From Basidiobolus ranarum (Eukaryota; Basidiobolomycota; Basidiobolomycetes; Basidiobolales), in assembly GCA_040143965.1 (NCBI GenBank), contig JASJQH010006989.1, positions 1-28,528 on the forward strand: a stretch of 28,528 nucleotides of DNA, in the 5' to 3' direction. The notes below the pieces were generated by a model. It was not told where the DNA came from. It saw nothing but the letters and a program-made list of their open reading frames with translations, and did no database searches. The position numbers were made by a program, and so were the translations under genes. The stretch's first letter is position 1. Every line of letters starts with the position of its first letter. Shown here piece by piece: positions 20,810-28,528 of the stretch.

Positions 20810-22334
20810 ATGACTATTATCGACAACGACCATTACATCCTGAATGCCATACTGAATGGGGCTGGACAAGATCAACCGGATAACATTTCCAAAGACACAG
20901 ACGAGCAATCTGGCTACATGTATTCCCCAGAAGAGCTTGAACTGGTTGAAACCTTTGATGGACACGGCAGCTTCCATTTCCTAGCCGAAGAGCACGAGCT
21001 ATCGTTAGAAGAGAACTTTGACGAGAGTGATATCCAGAATTTACTTGATCATCATCAATCAGAAGCCCTAGAGCTTTGGAATGACTCCCAAACTGACGAG
21101 CCAGTACGACCAGTCTCAACCAAAGTGGAGATTGTAACCAAATCTAGCAAAGAATTCTTAAGTAAACTACAGTACTCCCAAAGAAATGAGATCTCAGGAG
21201 ACCTACTGTCAATAGAAAACGAGCTGGCCATGTTTGAAAATGGGTTTGATACCACCGAAGCTGCCGATATGGTCCAGTCTCAACAGAATGACTTGATGGA
21301 GCACCTTGGAAATGTCAAGCATTCAACATCTAGGGAACCACCTATTAATTACTCTTCTTACAAGTATGGAAAAGATGGAAATCAATTATCACGGAAGCCC
21401 ATTGCATCCCCATCTGACTCCCCGGAAAATGAAAGTTACTCCTATGAAGACGGTGCTTCTATGTCACCTGATTGCGCTCTGGCAACGCTTCAGCAGAATA
21501 TGGGTTACTATAATAGCAGTCCTACCACCTCAGCAGTAGACCAATTTGGGAACCCCTATCATGGAGAGACACAAATCCCGCCCAACCATCCTTTACAATA
21601 TGAATTCCTAGAACATGAGGCGCAGAAGACAGCCTATGAAATGTATGCCAAGCAAGCTTACATGAACAACTCGCAAAGTGGGCACCCTAATGTTCCACTT
21701 AATATGGAGGTTTGTTGACACTTTATGATTGTGTTTTTAGTTAATGATACTTACAAGCGTTGATTTGTTTCTACAGAACATGGAAGCGTACATGAATAGT
21801 CATCCACAAGCTAGACAAATGAATTATTATCTTCAACAATTTGGTCAAAATTATGAGTATGATTCCAGCTCTAATCCCTCACCCTCTGAGCTTCACCCAT
21901 ACTTATCTCTTCAACATGGAGATATGAAGTCTTGGTACGCAATGGGTCATCAACACTATCACCCCTATGCCCCATATCCAATGCACGGATACTCTCATGC
22001 TGGAGCTAGCCATGCTAATTCTATGGGCCATACTCATTCTGCACACCTGGCTAAAGGTGGTAGAAATGACGATATCGCATCTAAGCGTGCCGCCAAGGTT
22101 CAGAAAAAGAAAAATGTGGGCCGGGCCTGTGTACATTGTAAAAAGGCACACTTGGCTTGTGACGAATCTCGACCCTGCAAGCGCTGCGTACATTTGGGGA
22201 AGAGCTTTTGCGTTGATGTAGAACACAAACGACGTGGTCGTCCAAAGTTGTCAACCAACAAGAAGAATACATCTATTCCAAAGGAATCTTCGTATATCAT
22301 GGAACCACAGAATGCTTCATTAGAGACTTTGTAA
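20810..22334 (+). CDS. Zn2Cys6 transcription factor with C-terminal zinc cluster, 2 exons, 485 aa
   Basis: Exons 20810-21709 and 21777-22334. Residues 1-300 are acidic and rich in Ser, Gln and Asn with no fold I recognise, as in an activation region. A His/Tyr/Pro-rich stretch (about 355-390) follows. The binuclear cluster is at 418-445 (C418, C421, C428, C434, C437, C445; text CVHCKKAHLACDESRPCKRC), so C-x2-C-x6-C-x5-C-x2-C-x7-C. A basic KRRGRPK patch after it resembles an AT-hook and nuclear signal. The AHLxCDxxRPCxRC text resembles the ERT1/AcuK gluconeogenesis regulators, but the PAS-like region of that family is not visible, so I do not assign the symbol. No fungal-specific middle-homology domain follows. 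An in-frame ATG at 20669 would add 47 residues of low-complexity, leader-like sequence; I prefer 20810. Confidence 0.88.
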
Positions 22335-22799
22335 GCATTTTAAAGCATATTATGATTGAATACGCAACTATACCAGTCAACCCCACCCCCCACTTTTACT
22401 CTTTAATGCACCCGCTAACTTGACACTGAAATAATCTGCACTTGGCCCAGTAGTCTCCGACAGTATATCAATATTCCATGAGCTATTTCCACCTTTCTTC
22501 TCTCTTTCTTCTTACCTTTGTATATATGAATATATAGCTCATTTGATCCGCTGGTAATTTCACTTATTTATTCTCTTGCTCACTCCACTCCCCATCTCAG
22601 TTCTTTATTCATAATTTCTTTTTCAATGTGATTTAAATAACTTATGCTAATATCTCACTTCATTACCGGGTAAAGAAAAGGATATTCTCTTCATTATGCT
22701 AGATATATGCTTCGGTTTTTCTGTTTATATATTGGTAAAGTGACAATTCCAAAAGAGCAGCATGTTTGAGACTATCACAGATGCGCTCAAGATTAGAAT
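22335..22799. other. Intergenic, pyrimidine-rich
   Basis: AT- and CT-rich, no exon-like frame. It holds the 3' end of the Zn2Cys6 gene and would be the promoter of the small gene that follows if that gene is real. Confidence 0.4.
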
Positions 22800-23068
22800 A
22801 TGAAAATTGTGAATCTTGTGACATTTCTTATTGCGACGACCCTTACACCCATTACTTCCAGCACCAAAAAGGTTGGAATGAGCACTGATATGGATCCTTA
22901 CTAGGCATATATTTGGTTAGATTGCTAAATTTATACATATCTGTACAGACTGTGGGCTTACGTACTACAAATATCTCTCACATGGACTGCTACTTAAGTG
23001 ACTTTACTGTAAACAGAAGCAACCTCGATCTAGCTCTTGATCACATTTGCATTATTACAGATGCATGA
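22800..23068 (+). CDS. Tentative small secreted protein, 2 exons, 63 aa
   Basis: Exon 1 (22800-22871) encodes a textbook signal peptide, MKIVNLVTFLIATTLTPITS, and ends AAG|GTTGGA. Exon 2 (22949-23068) follows a TGTACAG acceptor, keeps phase 0 and adds 39 residues including TVGLRTTNISHMDCYLSDF, two Cys and two N-glycosylation sites (NIS, NRS). Without splicing the frame stops after 34 codons. I recognise no family. Small secreted proteins of this kind are common in fungi. The donor is weak, and a further exon after 23060 is possible. It lies between two large genes in its own orientation. Confidence 0.35.
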
Positions 23069-23305
23069 GGTGCCACTTGCAAATAAATACATGCCTAAAT
23101 TGGACTTTCTGGAGAGAAATGATGGGAAGTTATCACCATTTACTATTGACGAATCGAGCATAAAGTATTAAACTAATTGGACTATACAGAAAATATGGAA
23201 GGGGGTCTATACAAAGCAATGAACATAATCAGATGTAGACTGAAGTACAATACGACATATAGTATACAAAATATTACAGTTTGGACAAGATAAGTGATTC
23301 CATCC

Positions 23306-25015
23306 TTATTCGGGGTCACTCGTATCTGAAAGTAATAGACTTGAAATAGGCTTACGACGATTCGAGATAATACTCCAGTTGGAAGTGGTAGGATTCTCCT
23401 CTGAAATGGCCCCGAAAATGTCCACATCTTTAGTTAGAAATGACTCGATGGACTCTATAGTTCCATCGACATCAAACATAGACTCTTCTGCAAACGAGCC
23501 GAAATCCTGTTCATGCTCTACGAAACTAGTCCTGTGGCTCTCCAAAGCTTCCTCCCTCTGCATCGAGGAGATCTGACCAAGAGATTTGGGGGCTTTCTCA
23601 TCCTTGATATCAGGGGTTTTATCTTGCGTATCGTCGATCACTATATCACTCGGTGTTGGAGGCTCACACTGTTTGTAATAATCTTGAATAAAATCTAAGT
23701 CAACTGGATCTGTACTAGCGGCATTGTTATTACATAGCTTTGAAGGAGATGTTAGTAGAAGATATAAAGGAGGCCTTCATCAAATATAAACGCTACCTCT
23801 GAGAGATTCGACAGTCCAAACCGATCCTGATGAGAATTTACGATGGGCTAAGATTGAGGGAAACGTGAGTGAGAATTTCATTTTTTACGTTCATTACGTT
23901 AGTGCTTACCTCCGCTTTGGGTGGAGTTACTTTCGTCTCTTCTGTTTCTTCTGAATCCATCTAAATTTTACCAACAAATGATGAGTGACATATTCACAAT
24001 TAAAATGATTCTGGAAATGCTTTCAACAAACCTTTTTTCTCAATTTAGATGGATTTCCATATGTATCGGAGTCGGAAGAAAGAGATATCCTTCTCTTATT
24101 AGATTTGGCAACAGGTGATAAAGGTGGTGAAGAAGGTAACGCCGAAGGGAGTGAATTGCAAGCGGATAAATCATTCCAACTAGAAGATATCATCTCTGGT
24201 TGCTTTTTGGAAGTGGTTTCATGTGCTCGAAGGTTGGGTGAAGTTCTCAGTTGAGGGGAAGCATGTGCAACTTCTTCGTGTATTAACTCTACTTCTGTGG
24301 AAACAGTATTACATGTTAACAAGGGTTCTGTCATCACTTTAGGTGAATCTTCTTGAATATCAATAGAGGTCCAGGAATCACGAATGGGATCGTAAACAAG
24401 ACTTGAAGGTAGTGGTTTTATGTCTTCACTCTGAACCGTAATTGACGGCTCGGGATACATAAACCGTGAAGAGGGGGAATTTTCGCTTTTTGAAACCAAG
24501 CCCTTGGATTCTGGCAACTCTTCACTTGGTATTAAGACTGTCGATGCTGGGAATTGTGAGCAAAGTACTCTAGGCCTAAAGGTTCTTTGTGAGGGAAGTT
24601 CGTCAACTACATAAGAGTGAAAGCCATTATTCGGTTCATTTGAGTGGGTTGATAGTATAGGATGATGTAATAAGTGACTAGTGGGTGTAAGTAAACCGCT
24701 AGCTTGACTCCTATTCTGAACATTACCAATTCGATAAATATCACGCACATCTTGTAAAGTATTTGGTGTTTTAAAAGGAGTAAAGGCACTTCTTCGAGAA
24801 GCAAAAATTGGAGTAGGAGAATTGGAGCTTTGCGGCGGCATTCTACGAACAACATCCTGCTCAGGAGGGCTCGGAAAAGCAGCCGCTGAAGGGTTCACGA
24901 AGTTTGATAATAATTCTTTATGAGAGGGACGTGAACGCGGGTGTAAATGAATAGGGGAATTTAAAGGTTGCTGAGTTCTTGGGATCTCTTGAAAGTAAGC
25001 TGAATCAGGAAGCAT
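23306..25015 (-). CDS. Unrecognised Ser/Pro-rich, probably nuclear, protein, 4 exons, 505 aa
   Basis: Minus-strand exons 24032-25015, 23910-23960, 23797-23847 and 23306-23737; every junction is phase 0. Residues 1-328 are rich in Ser, Pro, Thr and Asn with many SP/TP sites (for example RRSAFTPFKTPN and SSPPLSPVAKSNKRR), as in proteins phosphorylated by cyclin-dependent or MAP kinases. A two-part basic patch (KSNKRR near 307, KLRKK at 324-328) would serve as a nuclear signal. The rest is acidic, with short hydrophobic motifs such as EQDFGSFAEES and a conserved-looking end (ISNRRKPISSLLLSD). I see no folded domain, membrane segment or signal peptide. Both middle exons are exactly 51 nt and in phase 0, so either could be skipped without breaking the frame. 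It is divergent from the U5-40K gene with 600 nt between start codons. Confidence 0.8.
23954..24055. repeat. 14-bp perfect inverted repeat around intron 1 of the unknown gene
   Basis: Arms at 23954-23967 (AATCCATCTAAATT) and 24042-24055 (AATTTAGATGGATT) are exact reverse complements separated by 74 nt. On the minus-strand transcript the upstream arm is in exon 1, 10 nt before the donor, and the other arm spans the 3' splice acceptor and the first bases of exon 2. Confidence 0.85.
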
Positions 25016-25615
25016 AGTATATGCAGGACTTTAGTTTGAAAAGTCTCTTCCGTGGTTATCTGGTTCAGGTAAGTAATATAGGACTTTGTAGAGTAAGTAT
25101 ATACTAAGCTAATTATGATTAAAGTGATTAGAAGTATAAAACGTGATACTAATTAATTCCGCGGTTCTCATTTCTGGGGAAGTTCTTTTAGAACAGTTAA
25201 TGGAAATCTGTAAGGTAATTTGATCTAGGCTGATACGGTCATTTAAAAGGATTGGTGGGAAAATATTCGAGATTTCAAAGTGATGGTACCCTTTGAAACA
25301 CAAAATGGATGGAACTTGGGCGCGTAATTCTTACATCCTAATTCAGAAATTATATCCGAAAATTGAGTATAATAATATAGCATAGCCTGACCACTATATG
25401 ATATTTAAAATGCAAACTTTTATGATAATTACAATCCAATTTTTCTGAAAAATCTTAATTCATTGGTTCACACATACATAAAATTTATACGCATTTGGGG
25501 TGCAGTGAAAACTCCCTCAAATTCAGTAGGCGCGTGGAGGTTTCTTCGTAAATTCGATAGTCTTGGTTATCCATAGTAGGTGGGTTTTAGAAAGGTAGAT
25601 TCACAGATCAAAAAG
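25016..25615. promoter_or_regulatory. Divergent promoter region
   Basis: 600 nt between the start codons of two head-to-head genes. No supported exon; a 64-codon minus frame at 25109-25303 looks random. It should contain both promoters. Confidence 0.5.
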
Positions 25616-27278
25616 ATGTCTGATAAACGTAAAGCATCACCTCCACCCACTGGAGGTATACTGATCAAACGTCAAAAACCAGAAGAACTGCCTGAAAATG
25701 CTGTTGCGATCAAAGGCAAAGATGGATCTGTCATTCAAACTGTAAGTGCCCAATAAACTCCGGATTGATACTTGAAGTCGGTGTTTAGTATATTGATTCA
25801 ACATGTGATTCCTAGGTCAAGCGAACCTCGGGTCTTCAAGCACCTATTATGTTATTAAATGGCCATAAGGTATTTTTTTCTTCTCGCATGAGGATTTTTC
25901 TTCGTTGAAATTAATCAAATTTATATAGGGTGAAGTTCTTACATGTAAATTTGATCCTTCTGGAGAACACGTAGCTTCTGGAGCTTTCGATGGCGACATA
26001 TGTAAATCCACTTTATCTTTTTTATTTTGTTTATATACATATTAATCCTTGGGATTTAGTTTTATGGAATACTTATGGTGATTGCGTTAACTACGGAGTC
26101 CTTAAAGGGCATACCAGCGCTGTTCTGGAAGTTCAATGGTCTCAAGATTCAAAGTATTTTTTAGTTCCTTAAATTCAAGAGAATGGCGTCCATGTACTTA
26201 CGGTTATATTTTCAGAAATATTTATTCAGCTAGTGCCGATAAAAGTGTTGGAATATGGGATGTAAATACCGGAGTCCGTGTTAAAAGATTTAGAGGACAC
26301 AACTCTTATGTGAACTCATGTTCTCCACAACATAAATTCTCAGGCTCTAATGTGGTAGTTAGTGGAAGTGACGACAGAACTGTGAAAGTAAGTGTTTGTT
26401 TGTTCTCAAGCAATTCAGCACACCACCTTACAATTGTAATATCAGATATGGGATATTCGACAGAAGAATCCAGTGGATACATTCGAACAAGATTACCAGG
26501 TAACCGCCGTCACTTTCAGTGAAGCAGGTGACATGGTTTTCGCTGGAAGTTTGGATAATAAAATTACAGTAAGTATATCCAACGCATTGCTGCATCACTT
26601 CGGTATATTAATGGTGCTGATTGTAATAGGCTTGGGATGTCCGTAAGAAAGAGATCGCGTACGTTTTGGAAGGCCACGAAGACACAATTTCTGGTATCCG
26701 ACTTAGTCCAGATGGTTCCTACCTCCTATCTAATGGAATGGATAACACAGGTACCCTCATTACACTAATAATTACTATCAAAGGGAGATATAGCATACTA
26801 ATTAACCGACTCTTGATTGACAGTAAGAATATGGGATGTTAAGCCATTTGCTCCTGCCAATCGTATGCTTAAGATTTTCGAAGGTTGGTCATGTATTTCG
26901 AAATATCGAGTCTTGATAATCGTCCTTTTATCCATCAGCCGGTGTTAATTTGGTTGAATTATATTAGGTGCGCCCCAAGGCTTTGAGAAGAATCTCATCA
27001 AGCCTGCTTGGTCTCCTGATGGTGATAGGATTGCTTGCGGTAGTGGTGATAGAACCGTTGTAGTGTGGGATGTTACTACTCGCAGAATCCTCTACAAATT
27101 ACCTGGACATAAGGGATGTGTTAATGAAGTTGACTTTCACCCACGTGAACCAATTCGTAAGAATCTTATTTTCTTATTCACTGAAGCTATTTTCACCTGA
27201 GCTAACATCTTTCATCTAGTTGTTTCTGGTAGTACCGATAAATCTTTATTCCTTGGCGAGATATCTGCCAGTAATTGA
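25616..27278 (+). CDS. SNRNP40: U5 snRNP 40 kDa WD40 protein (SNRNP40 / Cwf17 orthologue), 10 exons, 356 aa
   Basis: Exons: 25616-25741, 25816-25869, 25929-26001, 26060-26153, 26216-26387, 26446-26568, 26630-26750, 26824-26883, 26968-27156, 27220-27278. This spliceosome component binds Prp8 in the U5 particle. A short basic N-terminus (MSDKRKASPPP) leads to seven WD repeats making one propeller. Text matches the human protein closely through its length: TYGDCVNYGVLKGHTSAVLE, SASADKSVGIWD, RFRGHNSYVNSCSP, VSGSDDRTVK, YLLSNGMDNTVRIWDVKPFA, GFEKNLIKPAWSPDG, ILYKLPGHKGCVNEVDFHP and a final GSTDKSLFLGEI. Length is 356 aa against 357 in human, which supports all ten exons. In the family this protein is constitutive, fitting its place in the core spliceosome; the many introns mean its own message depends on that machine. 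Confidence 0.97.
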
Positions 27279-27479
27279 TTCGCTTGCTATGTTTAGTTTT
27301 ATATCTGTAAAGCGGGGTTTTTACTCTTACAATATAAACTTGTCCTTAAATAGATTGTTACTCAATTTCCATTCCTTCCACCCAAAAATATGATAATAAT
27401 TCTTTTTAAATATCAAAGTTTTGTTGTACTATGTATATGTGCATAAGAATAGCCCAAATATCTTAAGAGTCTTCTTAAC
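27279..27479. other. Short AT-rich spacer after the WD40 gene
   Basis: 3' untranslated sequence and terminator region of the U5-40K gene; no other feature seen before the retroelement-like sequence begins. Confidence 0.4.
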
Positions 27480-28150
27480 CATTATGTTTCTTTTGCTGCT
27501 TCACAGGCAGTGATGTATTCTGCTTCTGTTGTTGAAAGTGCTATGGTAGGTTGTTTCTTTCAATTCCAAGAAATAGCTCCATTATAGCAAATAAATTAGT
27601 ATCCTATTGTAGATCTCCTGTCTTCAATGTTGCTTCCCCATCTGCATCTAAATATTCCATCAGAAAAAAGTTTGATCCAGAATATGTGTATTTTGAGCAC
27701 AGATCCATGGTACCCTTCACATATCTGAAAATCTGCTTAACTGCTATGATTTGATCAGATCCATAATTTTCAAGATATTAGTACATAACTCCCATAGAGT
27801 TTGCATTACCTGGCCATGCTTCAATCATGATATACATCAAACTACTATCCATAGAATGATAAGGATATTTCTGTCTTTCATTTGAATCCAAGAATGTGTG
27901 CTATGTGCTATTTTTGGTCAAGTCAACACTTTTCTCCATTAGGATAGATACTGATTACATTCTTTCACTTTAAACATCTTGAGTATATCTAGGATATACT
28001 TAGATTGGCTTAAAGGCATTGTTTTGGTAGTTCTATCTATCTTAATTTTGATTCCAAGATAGTATATCAGTTCATCAAGATCTGTCATGATTCTGAACTT
28101 GGCATACTTATCCACTGCAATTGGAATTCTTTTATTATTAGATTATGACA
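27480..28150 (-). mobile_element. Decayed Ty1/copia-type LTR retroelement fragment (pol 3' part)
   Basis: On the minus strand this stretch resembles the end of a copia polyprotein. The RNase H part lies near the left border (text like ALSTTEAEYI) and the C-terminal part of the reverse transcriptase near 27960-28110 (text like LGIKIKID). Order and orientation are as in Ty1/copia. The element is clearly broken, with several breaks, and is a fossil of moderate to old age. I see no LTR, primer site, gag or integrase inside the window. The boundaries are approximate, and it may continue past the right edge. Confidence 0.75.
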
Positions 28151-28528
28151 TCATATCTGCTGTGCCATCCTTTCTTAGCAATCATGTGCTAGTTCATCCA
28201 GGTTACCTTATATAAAAGTCATGTTCTTTGGAATATTCCATGAAACCTAACCAATTGTATCATCCCACAGATAGTATATTTCCACCAAGATCTTCCATGA
28301 AAGGTCACCTGATCATCCTTACATCATCCCCCTTTGTACAGGTCCTTGTAGTGCCCAACACCCAAAACTTAAACTTGCCACAGTAAAATCCCTATTCAGT
28401 ATATTATGTTTCACCCTGCAATATCTATTGGGAAAATATGGGCTGTTTGGAGGAACTTTAGAAAAGTGGAGTTGTGAATAGCTTTGTGAGATAATTATTT
28501 ATTGACCAGAAATTAAGCATTTATACAT
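28151..28528. other. Unassigned right edge, possibly more of the same element
   Basis: No clear coding similarity on either strand. It may be a more worn part of the retroelement or flanking intergenic DNA. Confidence 0.35.

Noticed and set aside
21903-22300. Several 60-107-codon minus-strand frames
   Set aside because: They are all antisense to the Zn2Cys6 exon 2 and share no features of real proteins.

Overview
This window looks like nuclear DNA of a fungus, probably from an early-diverging, non-Dikarya lineage. It is AT-rich, and its protein genes are broken by many short introns (mostly 50-80 nt) with GTAAGT/GTATGT-type donors, TACTAAT-like branch sites and TAG/CAG acceptors. The fungal signature genes are an Aur1-type inositol phosphorylceramide synthase, a Zn2Cys6 regulator, a White Collar-2-like PAS/GATA factor, a Gpt2/Sct1-type acyltransferase and a Nab2-type seven-finger protein. 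I cannot name a species. No rRNA, tRNA, CRISPR or prokaryotic-style operon is visible.

Layout, left to right. An 11-exon secreted acid sphingomyelinase-like gene (707-3273, +) lies tail to tail with a one-exon IPC synthase gene (4455-5507, -). Between them is a tentative small cysteine-rich gene on the minus strand. The next stretch, 5508-8322, holds two tentative small membrane-protein genes, both minus. A Nab2/ZC3H14-type poly(A)-RNA-binding protein follows (8323-10454, +), then a secreted tyrosinase with a long C-terminal tail (11640-13128, +), a PAS-GATA factor (14299-15640, +), a glycerol-3-phosphate acyltransferase (16451-19013, +) and a Zn2Cys6 factor whose cluster sits near its C-terminus (20810-22334, +). 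After these come a tentative small secreted protein (22800-23068, +), an unrecognised Ser/Pro-rich nuclear-type protein (23306-25015, -) and the U5 snRNP 40 kDa WD40 protein (25616-27278, +). The right edge carries a decayed Ty1/copia retroelement fragment.

Exon boundaries were worked out by hand from splice signals, reading phase and family similarity. For every multi-exon gene listed, the joined exon length is a multiple of three. The 356-residue WD40 model almost equals the human protein in length.

Functionally this is ordinary euchromatin, not a gene cluster. Three genes touch lipids: the acid sphingomyelinase, IPC synthase and GPAT. Two handle mRNA: Nab2 and the U5-40K protein. Two or three are transcription regulators. 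I found no convincing novel multi-gene system. The observations most worth a second look are a perfect 14-bp inverted repeat that would pair across intron 1 of the unknown gene and bury its splice acceptor, the sphingolipid gene pair, a 17-nt micro-exon holding a catalytic metal ligand, a recently duplicated zinc finger, and four small genes found only by splicing short exons together.
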